DNA of 64,000 bases from Sinorhizobium fredii USDA 257 (GTDB taxonomy: Bacteria > Pseudomonadota > Alphaproteobacteria > Rhizobiales > Rhizobiaceae): the NCBI RefSeq assembly GCF_000265205.3, contig NC_018000.1, positions 2,976,001 to 3,040,000 of the forward strand, read 5' to 3'. Shown piece by piece: positions 53,391 to 63,184 of the stretch. Both the position numbers and the translations under genes were made by a program. The notes beneath the pieces are model-generated. The model did no database searches and was not told where the DNA came from. It saw only the letters and a program-made list of their open reading frames with translations. Each line of letters begins with the position of its first letter. The stretch's first letter is position 1.

Positions 53391-54692
53391 TCACCCGAAC
53401 GGATAGAGAATGCGCCCGACCAGCCGCAGCCGCCGGTCGGAGAGACCGCGGAAGAAGCCGATCGGATCGGCCCGGAAATCTTCGACGTCGCGGTCGTTGC
53501 CGGCACGGCGGATGGCAGGCGCTACGATCGCGGTCAGCAGATGTCGCCAGCCGAGAACGCCGTAGGGACCCCACGGTCGCCAGGTCGGACGGGAAAGGCG
53601 CCTCACATCCGGCTCTTCGAGTTGCCGCTTTATCGCGGCGACGGTCGCTTCGAATGATGTTTGTTCTCCGGTGACGGGATCGAAGTAGCGAGGATAGAGG
53701 AGATAGGCGCCGGCGAAAAGCGCTTCGAGCGAAAGCCTCCTGCCGCGGCGCGGGTGCGGCTGCCTGTCATCGGTCAGCCCCCAGCCGGAATAGAAGGGTG
53801 AACCTGCCGTCGTCACCCGGATGCCACGCAGGAGCGCCTCGATGCCGGCCAGCGACGTGATCGTATAGACATGATCGACCGTGCGCAGCGCCTCGGCGAG
53901 CGGCAAGCTCTCGGTGATCACCTCGCAGAGATGCGCAACTTTGGCCGGATCGGACCGCGCCGGTCGAACCCGGCTAAGTACATCCGGGTGGGGCTTATAG
54001 AGAATCTGTGCCTCCGGCTGCTCGGCCGCGGCAAGCCGCACGAGGTCATTGTTGGTCATCGGACTTGGGCAGCCGTATTGGATCGAGGCATCGTCCTCGA
54101 CCTGGCCGACGACCAGTATGCGCTTGCGCGTCTTTGCCCCATACATCTCTTCCGCCGTCCGCTGAGGCCCGCCATTATATTTGCTGATGCCGCTGTCCAG
54201 GAGAAGCGCGATTCCGGCGCGAGCGCGCTCCATCAGCGCCGCATCCGCCTTAAAGTCATTGGTCGAAAACAGCACTTCGAGATCGGACGGCTGGCGGCAG
54301 TCGAAATAGGGCGTCCTGCTATCGAGCGCCAGGGAGAGGGGAGAGGTGCGGCTGGCGCTCGGGCGGGCCGAACGAAGGAAGCCGTCCTCGACGAACCAGA
54401 CAGGGATGTCTTGCTTCGTCGCAATTGCGGCCAGTGCCGGCGACCACGCGGCGCCCCACACGAAGAACTCGCATGGTCCCGCAGCGAGAATGCGAGGTTT
54501 CCAGGTCCTCTCCAAATCCTTGGTGCTCAGGTTCTTCGGCAGAAAGTGAAAGCGCCTGTCGGGAAATGAGCGCTTCAGGAAAACCCTCTTCCACTCGGTC
54601 ACATGGACGGCAAAAGTCGAAATCTGCCCTGCCGTTCCGACGCGAACGGTGTTGTGCGACTCGCTTTTGGCTTCTACCGTGTTCGTGTTCAT
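53391..54692 (-). CDS. Single-module KpsC-like Kdo transferase (RkpZ type), export-operon copy
   Basis: About 433 residues from the ATG at 54692 (MNTNTVEAKS); an ATG 28 codons earlier is possible. It has the same family blocks as the gene at 40.8 kb: IPVWFVEDGFLRS, RILVVGQVEDDASIQYG, ILYKPHPDVLS, ITSLAGIEALLRGIRVTTAG and FYSGWGLTDDRQ. It has an extra 100 residues at the C-terminus, ending in basic sequence. It is the first gene of the kpsC-like, kpsM, kpsT, kpsE operon. Confidence 0.85.
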   Translation of the reverse strand: MNTNTVEAKSESHNTVRVGTAGQISTFAVHVTEWKRVFLKRSFPDRRFHFLPKNLSTKDLERTWKPRILAAGPCEFFVWGAAWSPALAAIATKQDIPVWFVEDGFLRSARPSASRTSPLSLALDSRTPYFDCRQPSDLEVLFSTNDFKADAALMERARAGIALLLDSGISKYNGGPQRTAEEMYGAKTRKRILVVGQVEDDASIQYGCPSPMTNNDLVRLAAAEQPEAQILYKPHPDVLSRVRPARSDPAKVAHLCEVITESLPLAEALRTVDHVYTITSLAGIEALLRGIRVTTAGSPFYSGWGLTDDRQPHPRRGRRLSLEALFAGAYLLYPRYFDPVTGEQTSFEATVAAIKRQLEEPDVRRLSRPTWRPWGPYGVLGWRHLLTAIVAPAIRRAGNDRDVEDFRADPIGFFRGLSDRRLRLVGRILYPFG

Positions 54693-54798
54693 CTCGTGCA
54701 CAAGCTGCGTTAGTATGACGATCACGCTGGATGTACGTGTTTCGCCGCTTATCCGCCAGTCTCTAGTGACATCCAAGTGCTTTCTCTCACCCGTAGTC

Positions 54799-55713
54799 TC
54801 ATCTGCCGTCGCGCGTCGCCCGCTCTAACTCTGACAATCGCTCCTTGCAGAGCAACGTGACCATTCGGTGGAGGTGTTCGGTGCGCTCGAGAAGCCACGC
54901 GAGCGCTTCCTCGGTGATCTCGAAGTGCTTGGAGTAGCGCGCCTTTACATAGGCCTCGTTGAGGATGTTATACCAGGCGGTGGAGCGATGCTGATCGCGC
55001 GGCCAGGCCTCGACTAGGCGCTGGTCCCTATCCTCAGCGAGCCCGCGGAGGAATTTGAGGTTGTGCGACGCGGGGCTGTAATTCGTCAGAACCAGCAGCA
55101 GTGCTGCATAGGCCTGCTCGATCGACTGATGCAGCAAAAACGCTGCTTCCTTGAGCCTCCCCCGACTGGCAAAAAACTGGGCGCCTTCAGCAAACGTCTT
55201 GGCCTGGGGAAGGCGATCCTCGAAGTAGCCCACTGCAATCCGGTAAGCATCCGCCGGTGTTCGCGCCCTCGGCTCCGCCAGCGGCCGGTCGTCGAGTTCG
55301 TAAAGGACAATGCCCTCGCGCAGGATGTCGACGAAGAAATACTGCCCATCGGCCAGGAAGTTGTTCACTTCCCGTGCCCCATGGACAATTAGTCCGACCG
55401 GCGTCGAGACTCCCTTGTCCCACATCAGCCGGTCGGTCGCCTTGTCCCAATATTCCGGTTCGGCAAGTTTCTTCGAATTGACTATAACAAGGATGTCGTA
55501 GTCGGAGCGGTAGCCCTTCATCGTGTGCGGCTCGTCGACGAAGGTGCCGCGGGCGTAAGAGCCGAACAGGATGATCTTCAGGATCCGGCCGCGCTTCTTG
55601 AAGGCGGCAGAGCTGCCCTCGAGCGCATCGGAAAACTCCTCATGGATGATCTCGACCACGCGGGCAAGCTCGCGCTGCTTTTTCTCCGGCAGATGTTCGA
55701 GGCTCGATCTCAT
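54799..55713 (-). CDS. Nucleotidyltransferase-HEPN fusion protein
   Basis: 304 residues from the ATG at 55713 (MRSSLEHLPEKK); longer in-frame starts exist but the added residues look non-coding. The N-terminal minimal nucleotidyltransferase domain has IILFGSYARGTF followed by SDYDILVIV, giving the GS and DxD metal-binding residues. The C-terminal part (about 165-300) is a HEPN domain (AFLLHQSIEQAYAALLLVL; then ARYSKHFEITEEALAWLLER). In many bacteria these two domains are separate proteins of toxin-antitoxin pairs; here they are fused. The role here is unknown; it is 106 bases upstream of the export operon on the same strand. Confidence 0.8.
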   Translation of the reverse strand: MRSSLEHLPEKKQRELARVVEIIHEEFSDALEGSSAAFKKRGRILKIILFGSYARGTFVDEPHTMKGYRSDYDILVIVNSKKLAEPEYWDKATDRLMWDKGVSTPVGLIVHGAREVNNFLADGQYFFVDILREGIVLYELDDRPLAEPRARTPADAYRIAVGYFEDRLPQAKTFAEGAQFFASRGRLKEAAFLLHQSIEQAYAALLLVLTNYSPASHNLKFLRGLAEDRDQRLVEAWPRDQHRSTAWYNILNEAYVKARYSKHFEITEEALAWLLERTEHLHRMVTLLCKERLSELERATRDGR

Positions 55714-56216
55714 ATGCAATCGATAGGGCAAACATGACTCGTCGTCCACCGTCTGTTTCCATTGGGTTTTGAGCTGATGACGTGTGCGGGCCGGGGAGGC
55801 ATGCATGGACGGATTTCTCGGTCGATCAGTCACAATTTCCGCATTGTCCAACAAGAACCCTCCACTTCGCAGGACCTCTTCATCAGTCGTGCTTCGTGCT
55901 CCTCGTGGCGCTTGCACGGCGCTAGTTTACTGACTTCACGCACCCCTTCCGAAACACCGGATTGCCCAGCTCAGCGCCCGCTGCTGGAACGAAGGCATTT
56001 GGAACGATCCGGCAGATGGCAACCGCGTGAAGTTCGTTCCATGACCGCAGCGGCGCTCGTTGACAGCGCCGGCGGTTAATTACGAAGGTGTCATCGCGTG
56101 CGGCATAGCCGCATGCGAGCTCACCCGGTGTAGCTACTCACACCCTAAATTTGTAGTTGATCCAGCGACGAGAAGCTTTTAACCCTGAAGCATACTAATC
56201 GCTTTTCGGTGGGGGT
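55714..56216. other. Intergenic region between the NTase-HEPN gene and the first RTX gene
   Basis: 503 bases, divergent genes on both sides. No gene with plausible composition, no clear repeat and no terminator was seen. It should hold promoters for both neighbours. Confidence 0.4.
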
Positions 56217-57845
56217 GTGGGCGTTACAGTTTCGGTTTCTGATGATTTTGGCCTAGACATGCGAGATTTTGATTTCAGCTCGCTTCTCTATGGTGATTCC
56301 TATTCTCGCAGCTCGACGTCGTTAACCGTCTATTACGGCAGCTGGGCCGATCAGTTCCGCGGCACTGGTTTCAAATACGATAGCAACGGCTTTCCGACGG
56401 CAGGGACGGTAACGAGCTATGCCATTCTCTACAACGGCATCCGCATGGCAATTGTCTCCGGCGCATCGATCGCCGCTACCAAGATTGCTGCAGCGGCCAA
56501 GACGAGTTCGCTTTCGGATGACATTGCTATCATCAGCACTGCCCTCGCAGGCGATGATGTGATCGACGGTGGAGAAGAAGGAAACTATCTCAGGGGCCAT
56601 GCGGGTAATGATGTCATTTCCGGCGGAAGTTCTTCGGATGACTTGTATGGCGACGATGGTAGTGACACACTTTATGGGAAATCGAGCGTCGATTACCTCT
56701 ACGGTGGAAATGGGAATGACAAGCTAAATGGCGGAGCGTCCTACGATTACGTGTATGGCGGTGCTGGCTCTGACACTGCCACTTACGCCGGTGCGTCTGC
56801 AGGTGTGACTGCTAGTCTAGCCGATCCGAGCTCCAACACGGCCGACGCCCAGTGGGATAGCTATTCCTCCATCGAGAATTTGGAAGGCTCCAGCTATGCG
56901 GATCGTCTCGAGGGAGACGCAAATGCAAATACTCTTACTGGCGGCGCGGGCAGTGACGAACTGGTAGGAGGGGCCGGCAACGACACCCTCATCGGAGGCA
57001 TGGGCGCGGACGAGCTCTTTGGCGAGTCCGGATTTGATACTGCCTCCTATGCAACCGCGACTGTGGGCGTGACTGCAAGCCTAGCTAATGCATCAGCGAA
57101 CACGAATGAAGCCGCTGGAGATGTCTACAGCTCCATCGAGGTCCTTGTCGGCTCGAAATTTAACGACACTCTGTTTGGCAATGCCGGTGCCAACAACCTC
57201 TTCGGCGGCGATGGGAATGACACCTTGATTGGTGGGGCAGGCGCCGACGTCCATTACGGAGCCAATGGCATCGATACCGTGTCATACGCCGGCGCGACCT
57301 TGGGTGTGATCGCCAATATGGGCGATATCAGCGTGAATACCAACGACGCCACCGGCGACAAATACGACTCAATTGAGAATCTCGTGGGGTCAAATTACGC
57401 CGACAAGCTCTACGGGACTACTGGAGCAAACAATATTACCGGCGGCAATGGCAATGACCTTCTGCATGGATATTCCGGAAACGACGTGATCTATGGCGGT
57501 GCTGGCGCCGACCAGCTCTATGGCGGCTATGGGGCAGACAAGTTCATCTTCCGAGCGCTCTCCGATTCCAGTGCGGTCTCGTCTGATACGGTCTTCGACT
57601 TCCTACTCAGCGAGCAGGACAGGATCGATCTCTCCGCGATCGACGCGAATTCGAGCGTGGCGGGCAACCAGGCATTCAGCTTCATCGGCGTGGCAGCGTT
57701 TAGCGGCTCCGCCGGACAGTTGCGTGTCGTGAAGCAGACCTCTGATACCTACATCTACGGCGACTTGAACGGGGACAAAGTTGCCGACCTGAAGATCCAT
57801 TTGGACGATGCCGTGACGCTGACGAAGGACTATTTTATGGCGTAG
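56217..57845 (+). CDS. RTX calcium-binding secreted protein, tandem copy 1
   Basis: 542 residues counted from a GTG at 56217; an ATG 14 codons later is the alternative and neither has a strong ribosome binding site. An N-terminal region (about 1-105) of unknown fold is followed by long runs of RTX nonapeptides (GGxGxDxLx type, for example [19 protein letters not shown] and [20 protein letters not shown]). The C-terminus matches the serralysin-type domain ([21 protein letters not shown]). RTX proteins leave the cell unfolded through a type I exporter and fold on binding calcium outside. No protease zinc motif is seen. The following gene encodes a paralogue. Confidence 0.85.
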   Translation: MGVTVSVSDDFGLDMRDFDFSSLLYGDSYSRSSTSLTVYYGSWADQFRGTGFKYDSNGFPTAGTVTSYAILYNGIRMAIVSGASIAATKIAAAAKTSSLSDDIAIISTALAGDDVIDGGEEGNYLRGHAGNDVISGGSSSDDLYGDDGSDTLYGKSSVDYLYGGNGNDKLNGGASYDYVYGGAGSDTATYAGASAGVTASLADPSSNTADAQWDSYSSIENLEGSSYADRLEGDANANTLTGGAGSDELVGGAGNDTLIGGMGADELFGESGFDTASYATATVGVTASLANASANTNEAAGDVYSSIEVLVGSKFNDTLFGNAGANNLFGGDGNDTLIGGAGADVHYGANGIDTVSYAGATLGVIANMGDISVNTNDATGDKYDSIENLVGSNYADKLYGTTGANNITGGNGNDLLHGYSGNDVIYGGAGADQLYGGYGADKFIFRALSDSSAVSSDTVFDFLLSEQDRIDLSAIDANSSVAGNQAFSFIGVAAFSGSAGQLRVVKQTSDTYIYGDLNGDKVADLKIHLDDAVTLTKDYFMA

Positions 57846-57879
57846 TCGGTCCCTCGGCCATCGAAACGATTGAATTAAA

Positions 57880-57907
57880 GCCTGCGGAAACGCGGGCCTT
57901 TTTCTTT
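57880..57907 (+). terminator. Rho-independent terminator after RTX gene 1
   Basis: Stem GCCTGCG / CGCGGGC with a GAAA tetraloop followed by a run of T (CCTTTTTCTTTC), 35 bases after the stop. This makes separate transcription of the next RTX gene likely. Confidence 0.85.
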
Positions 57908-57980
57908 CGCTCGTGACTAACGCTGCCTCCCTCGCGTGCCGCTGAAATCGTCGACAAGAGTGTGCTTCCGCCGATTAGAT

Positions 57981-58004
57981 ACGCTCAGACGCTCAGACGC
58001 TCAG
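57981..58004. repeat. Short tandem repeat, three units of ACGCTCAG
   Basis: Three exact head-to-tail copies of the 8-base unit ACGCTCAG followed by a partial copy, in the gap between the two tandem RTX genes and about 110 bases upstream of the second start. Copy number could vary by slippage; any regulatory role is a guess. Confidence 0.8.
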
Positions 58005-58114
58005 ACCATCCTGCTGCAAAATAGAAAAAGTTGATTGTTCTTTTGCGGCTATCTCTGGCACTCTGCAGCCGCGGGTTGAATTGAGGGGGGATGGTACCAC
58101 GCAAGGAGGTTAAG

Positions 58115-59407
58115 ATGGCCATTTTAACTGGAACGAGTGGAAACGATTCTCTCACAGGCACCGAGAACGAGACGAACTACATATCTGCGTTGGAGGGCGA
58201 CGATACAGTAAGCGGTAGAAGTCTCCGCGATCAAATCTTCGGTGGAGACGGAACTGATGGTCTGTACGGCTACGATGGTTCAGACGACCTTTGGGGCGAA
58301 GCCGGAGATGATTCCATTTTCGGCGGCGAGGGTGATGACCAGATCTTGTCGGGAACCGGCAGCGATTCGGTTTTCGGCGAGGAAGGCGACGATTCAATCT
58401 ATCTCTATGAAGCGTTGACCGGCGATGTGAAAACCGTGACCGCGGGCGCCGGCGACGACTACATTTATGCTGGAGTAAGCGCGGACTCACTGGACGGTGG
58501 CCGTGGTCAGGACGCGCTGGACTACGGCTCATCTGCATCCGGAGTGACAGTAAATCTTCTGACGGGCCAAGGCTCAGGCGGCTGGGCCACAGGAGATACA
58601 TACCGGTCAATAGAAGATGTTTCCGGAACCGGATCTGACGACACTCTTACCGGTAACGGTAACTACAATGAGCTTCTGGGAACTTTTGGCAATGACCTTA
58701 TCGAGGGCGGCGCTGGAGGTGATTACCTCGATGGTGGCGAGGACGTTGATATTCTCTCCTACCGCGGCTCTGACTCGGGAGTATACGTTGATCTCACGAC
58801 CCAAACAGCATCGGGCGGCGACGCGCAGGGCGACACGATTCTGAATTTCGAAACGATCAATGCCAGCGATTTCAATGACGTGCTAGTTGGAGGGGATGAT
58901 AGCAGCACTGTCAGGGCCTCCGGCGGTAACGACTCGATCTCCGGACGTGGCGGCATTGATCACCTCTTCGGCGATGCTGGCAACGATAGTTTTTATGGTG
59001 GTGCCGACGTCGACTTGCTGGACGCTGGATCCGGGAACGACCTGCTCAGAGGGGACTTAGGAGCTGACCAGCTAACTGGTGGCGATGGTGCCGACAGCTT
59101 TATGTTTCGCTGGGTATCGGACACAACTGCCGACATCTCCGGGCAGGATATCATCAGGGATTTCAGCCGAGGGCAGGGCGACTTGATCGATCTGGCCTAT
59201 ATCGATCCCAGCATCTCGACACCCGCGAACCAAGGCTTCTCATTCGTTGGAACAGCGGCATTTAGTGGCGGCATCGGAGAGCTACGTTACGAGGTTAGCG
59301 GCAGCGACACCTACATCTACGCTGACATCGACGGAGATCTTAGCGCGGACATGTCGATCATGATCGACAGCGTCATCGCTCTGCAAAACAGCGATTTCGT
59401 CCTTTAG
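58115..59407 (+). CDS. RTX calcium-binding secreted protein, tandem copy 2
   Basis: 430 residues from the ATG at 58115, preceded by a strong AAGGAGG; an in-frame ATG eight codons earlier is less likely. RTX repeats start almost at once (LTGTSGNDSLTGTEN) and continue through the protein (GGEGDDQILSGTGSDSVFG). The C-terminus (DSFMFRWVSDTTADISGQD, then SDTYIYADIDGD) is paralogous to that of the gene upstream, which ends [12 protein letters not shown]. It lacks the 100-residue N-terminal region of copy 1. Confidence 0.88.
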   Translation: MAILTGTSGNDSLTGTENETNYISALEGDDTVSGRSLRDQIFGGDGTDGLYGYDGSDDLWGEAGDDSIFGGEGDDQILSGTGSDSVFGEEGDDSIYLYEALTGDVKTVTAGAGDDYIYAGVSADSLDGGRGQDALDYGSSASGVTVNLLTGQGSGGWATGDTYRSIEDVSGTGSDDTLTGNGNYNELLGTFGNDLIEGGAGGDYLDGGEDVDILSYRGSDSGVYVDLTTQTASGGDAQGDTILNFETINASDFNDVLVGGDDSSTVRASGGNDSISGRGGIDHLFGDAGNDSFYGGADVDLLDAGSGNDLLRGDLGADQLTGGDGADSFMFRWVSDTTADISGQDIIRDFSRGQGDLIDLAYIDPSISTPANQGFSFVGTAAFSGGIGELRYEVSGSDTYIYADIDGDLSADMSIMIDSVIALQNSDFVL

Positions 59408-59429
59408 CTGTGCCGTAGATCGCACCTCC

Positions 59430-59458
59430 GGCCCGCACTCTGCGGGCCATTTTTTTTT
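59430..59458 (+). terminator. Rho-independent terminator after RTX gene 2
   Basis: Perfect 8-base stem GGCCCGCA / TGCGGGCC with a CTC loop, followed by A and a run of nine T, 23 bases after the stop. Confidence 0.92.
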
Positions 59459-59821
59459 CCAAAGGGCAGAGACTTTCAGACTTTCCCAACAGCAACAAGG
59501 TGAACCGTGAACCAATGGGCAAACCGTGCCTTCCGGCGCGGCGAACCTCCTTAACTTGATCCGTGATGACAGAAGTCGGGCGCCTTTAGCCTTTAGTGTT
59601 TATGCCGGCGTCCGATGAAGATAGGTGGCGAGGGGCGGCATAAGAAATACGTGATTTTATCGCAAGGCGGCAGGGATCGACCTGCGCATGTGATGCGCCC
59701 CAACCATCAATCGGACCAATTTTTTCTTTGGAAAGCCGTCGCTTTTCTTGGCATGGCCCAATCAAGGCAGATATAGACGCACCCATGATCAGCTGCGAGT
59801 GGTGTGAATTCAGGCGGTGGA
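59459..59821. other. Intergenic region upstream of the SGNH-like gene
   Basis: About 360 bases with no plausible gene. A 7-base direct repeat (CCTTTAG twice near 59583-59597) is the only structure noticed. Confidence 0.4.
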
Positions 59822-61031
59822 ATGGCTACTTCAATTTTCAGAAAACTCAAAATTAATCTCGGATTTCGTCGAAGGCCACCAAAGAAAGCAGGATCTACAA
59901 TTTGCCTATTTGGCACATCAAACGGCGTGGTAAAGAACGGATACGCTGATGTATTCAGCAAATCGCGGTATGATGTGCGACACTTTAAGAATTTTTCGCT
60001 TGGAGCGTGCACTAGCTCGTACGTTTTCTATTACGCGGATAAAGTAGACTTTTCGAAGATTGATTTCTGTATCCTTGATTTATGTGTCAATGACGGCCGA
60101 TGGATCGAGAACAAGCAAGTATCCCCAGACACTTGGACAAAGGTCTTACGAGACTTTTGTAGCCGCGTAATGTCGGCTGGGTGCCTCCCGATCATTCTCA
60201 TACTTCCTTCTCCTGATTTTGTGGCGAGTTCGCCAACCATCAGATCACTAGCTACCGACGTGTCTCGTGAACTACAGGTTCCTTTCTTTGACGGATATGA
60301 CGTGCTCGCCAAGTCCCTTGACATAGGCGGCACCAAGCACGAGCGTTTCTTCCGCGATTCGATCCACGTCCATGAATGGTTCGGCCAGGAAATAGCGAAA
60401 TTGATTGTTGCCGACCTTCCGCGAATTCGACGCGAGCGCCTTTCTCCTGGCCGCACACAACAAATCAGCGTCTCAAGGCATGAGCTTGTCACGATTGCCA
60501 GCCCACAGGGTGGGGAATCCGTGGAGCGGGGCACGTCCCTTATCAAAGAAAGATTCGTCCCGATACGCTCAGAGGATGCCGAAACAAACATCCCCGTTCC
60601 AACTGGTTCTCAGGCAGTATCGGTTTGCATCGATCTGATGTCTAGCAACGGTTATCTAGAATTGGTGGGCGACATTGCTGCACTTCAGAAGGTGACTAGC
60701 AGTTATTACTCGCCTCAGTGGAGCGAGTCTCCCAGGGCGCTCTTAGCATTTCGGCCGGTCGAAAAGGAAATACAAGCGTTGGGTAGGTGCAATAATAATC
60801 CGCGCAATTCCTGGCAAAGCCGGGAAGCCACTTGCCGGCGAAAATGCTTCTCAAGTAATGATGCACGCACTCGTGGTAAGAAAGCCAGAAACCAAAATAG
60901 ACGTGCCGATAATGTATTCGGGGGATCTCGACATGGTGTCACTGATTCCATACAGTGATTTCGAAAGACTATGCGAAATGTCTTCGTCCGATCTTTCTGC
61001 GCGAACGGAAACGCGGATCATGGAGCACTGA
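59822..61031 (+). pseudogene. SGNH-hydrolase-like protein gene with a frameshift near its 3' end
   Basis: From the ATG at 59822 (MATSIFRKL; GGTGG just upstream) the first frame gives an SGNH-like domain (about 25-215): CLFGTSNGVVKNGYADVF in place of the GDSL block, FCILDLCVNDGRW, ILPSPDF, and catalytic-type Asp/His in RDSIHVHEWF. Acyl-transfer or esterase activity on a glycan would be typical. After about residue 310 that frame becomes Arg/Asn/Lys-rich and stops at 60958. The +1 frame is open from about 60745 and reads convincing protein (IIIRAIPGKAGKPLAGENA, then VPIMYSGDLDMVSLIPYSDF) to a TGA at 61031. A single-base frameshift between about 60745 and 60800 is inferred. Confidence 0.65.
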
Positions 61032-61502
61032 TGCCAAGCGCGGAGCAATGCGGTGTGAGCAATTGTTTAAGAAGGCAGACGCCATGAGGGGCAGATCTCG
61101 TAAGAGAGCGGAGGCTACTGTGCCGAGGATGCTAGCGCATCCAGCGATCAGCCTTGATCAAGTGTCACGGCTGCGGTCACATCGACGAGTGCATGGCAAG
61201 GTTGTCGAATTGGAACTTCTTGGAATTGATCGCGCTTGGCTCTAAACCGCCGAGGCGATACTCCGAGCGTGGGAAGGCTTGGCGCACGACGCAGCCGAGC
61301 GGGAGCAATGGCTAGAGGACTGCCCTCGAAGTTTAAGACGTGTCTATCGATTCTACTGGCGGATCACAGGACGCGAAGACGGAATATCATGCTTGAAAAG
61401 CGCCTGCGGCTTGGCGCATTTCATCTGGCGGCCTTGACCATTTCAAGGCCAATGCCTGATCTTCTCAGGCCACTTTGATATCGATCCGACATACATGCAC
61501 AA
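61032..61502. other. Low-information region with possible decayed coding sequence
   Basis: About 470 bases without a convincing intact gene. A plus-strand frame at about 61246-61440, starting just after a stop, reads WEGLAHDAAEREQWLEDCP and then VYRFYWRIT, which looks protein-like but has no start codon; it may be a gene remnant of unknown family. A 96-codon frame at 60955-61245 has implausible composition at its start. Confidence 0.35.
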
Positions 61503-61550
61503 CGTGTGCGCCAATAGAGGCTTCGCGGAGTGCCTCCGATGGCGCACACG
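61503..61550. repeat. Long inverted repeat (hairpin)
   Basis: Perfect 11-base outer arms CGTGTGCGCCA and TGGCGCACACG, with inner near-complementary AGAGGC / GCCTC arms around a GC-rich loop. It lies downstream of the third RTX gene, beyond that gene's own terminator-like hairpin. No T-run adjoins it, so it may be a REP-like or mobile-element-derived palindrome. Confidence 0.7.
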
Positions 61551-61559
61551 CATAGCGCA

Positions 61560-61590
61560 TAAAGGCCCTCTCCACAGTGGAAAGGGCCTC
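61560..61590 (-). terminator. Terminator-like hairpin after RTX gene 3
   Basis: Read on the minus strand: AGGCCCTTTCCACTGTGGAGAGGGCCT followed by TTTATG, 17 bases after the stop of the RTX gene. The stem is strong with a small bulge but the T-run is short. Confidence 0.6.
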
Positions 61591-61606
61591 GCTCAGACGA
61601 TGCTCG

Positions 61607-63184
61607 TTAAACGACAAAGAAATCCGCTGCGGTGACCCCGAGGTCTGTGCTGACCGTCGCGAAATGAACTGAACCGCCGGCGGCATTTCCGTTGCTGTCG
61701 TAGAACAGTTTGCCGGTGTCACTCTCATAGATGATCCGGTCGCTGGCATCGGCCGCCAGGCCGGTGGTGTTCTTGACGAACTGCGCCGCAGTTAATGTCG
61801 CCGTACCGACAATCGCCGTGAAGACAGCGTTCTCCAGCCGAATCGTGTCATTGGCCACATTGAAGTCTGTGATGCTGTCCACGTTGGTCGTGGCGCTCAG
61901 TGTCGTATTGAAGAAGAAGCTGTCGTTTCCAAGCCCACCCGTCAGCTTATCCTTTCCCGCCCCTCCGTTCAGAATATTGTTCCCGCTGTTGCCGATCAGA
62001 GTGTTTGCGAGGCCGTTTCCGGTCGCGTTGGTGTTTCCCGTTCCAAGCAAGGTCAGGTTTTCGACGGCTCCTACGACTTTAGCGCTGGCGACGAGGCTGA
62101 AGGAAATTGAAGATCTGACAGTGTCGCTCCCGCTGCCGCCCTGGGCGGCTTCATCGATCACATCGCCGGTTTCATTCACGACATAGGTATCGTTGCCGCT
62201 GCCACCGTTCATCGTGTCGGCGCCGAGGCCGCCATCGATATAGTCATTACCAGCCTCGGCCCGGAAAGAGTTGTTCCCTGCGTTGCCGGTCAGCTTATCG
62301 GCGAACTTCGTGGAGTGAATCGCCTCGATGTTCACAAATTTATCGGTCTTTCCGAAGCCGTCGATGGCTACGCCGGTGGCAAGATTGACTGTGACACCCA
62401 GCGATCCACCAACATCCGCATCGCGATGAAAGCGGATCACATCGAAGCCTCCCCGGCCGTCGATATAGTCTCTTCCCCCAAAGCCCATGAATTGCTCATC
62501 CGTGCTCGAGCCGCGGATAGTGTCCGCGAACTGTGTTCCAGCGAACGACTCGACACTCGTAAACGTCTCGGCATTGCCGTAGGGGTCGGTTACCGTCCCC
62601 GCTGCTGCGTCCAGAACGATGCCTTGGATTGCGGCCGGGTCATCGTGAGTGACGCGGAAATTCAGGTAGTCAGTGCCCGCCCCGCCATCATAGGTGTCTT
62701 TGCCCTGTCCTCCGGACATCAAATCGTCGCCTGCTCCTCCGGAGAAAGTGTCGTTGCCGCCCCAACCGAACATGTCATCGTGGCCGGCGGAACCAACAAG
62801 CGTATCGTCGCGATTCATCAGCCATTGTTCGAGCCTGCCCGGATCATAAACTTCGGCTGCGTTTTCAAAGGCGACAAGGGATAGATTGAGGCCCTCCAGC
62901 CGCTGGACCAGCGTCGTCCCGTCGTTCAGCAGCAGGTCGATCCGGGCAATCGTGCCGCCCGTTGCGCCATCTGAACCGAAGGCGAAACCAGTTCCAACGA
63001 TTTTGAGCTTGAGGCCGTTGTCGAGCTGAAAGGTGATCGTGGTCGAGCTCGGTGTTCCAATCCGCGTCGCTGTCTCCAGATTTACTAAATCTCTGAGCGG
63101 CGGATTGTAATCGAAACCATCAATAGGTGGCGTGTAATCCATCGGATACTTGCCGCCTGGAAAGAAATACGTCTGTTTTGCCAT
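61607..63184 (-). CDS. RTX calcium-binding secreted protein, third gene
   Basis: 525 residues from the ATG at 63184 (MAKQTYFFPG); an in-frame ATG ten codons earlier is possible. The first 140 residues form a non-repeat region (FQLDNGLKLKIVGTGFAFG). RTX units follow (DTLVGSAGHDDMFGWGGNDT, GGAGDDLMSGGQGKDTYDGG) and again later (NILNGGAGKDKLTGGLGND). The C-terminus (DRIIYESDTGKLFYDSNGN, then TAADFFVV) differs from that of the tandem pair and is of a type common among rhizobial RTX proteins, with the hydrophobic last residues expected of a type I secretion signal. Export genes are not in the window. Confidence 0.85.
   Translation of the reverse strand: MAKQTYFFPGGKYPMDYTPPIDGFDYNPPLRDLVNLETATRIGTPSSTTITFQLDNGLKLKIVGTGFAFGSDGATGGTIARIDLLLNDGTTLVQRLEGLNLSLVAFENAAEVYDPGRLEQWLMNRDDTLVGSAGHDDMFGWGGNDTFSGGAGDDLMSGGQGKDTYDGGAGTDYLNFRVTHDDPAAIQGIVLDAAAGTVTDPYGNAETFTSVESFAGTQFADTIRGSSTDEQFMGFGGRDYIDGRGGFDVIRFHRDADVGGSLGVTVNLATGVAIDGFGKTDKFVNIEAIHSTKFADKLTGNAGNNSFRAEAGNDYIDGGLGADTMNGGSGNDTYVVNETGDVIDEAAQGGSGSDTVRSSISFSLVASAKVVGAVENLTLLGTGNTNATGNGLANTLIGNSGNNILNGGAGKDKLTGGLGNDSFFFNTTLSATTNVDSITDFNVANDTIRLENAVFTAIVGTATLTAAQFVKNTTGLAADASDRIIYESDTGKLFYDSNGNAAGGSVHFATVSTDLGVTAADFFVV

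Noticed and set aside
56560..57540. DNA repeats considered as a CRISPR or satellite array
   Set aside because: The repetition is at the protein level (RTX nonapeptides); DNA units vary, lack spacers and lie in a continuous reading frame.
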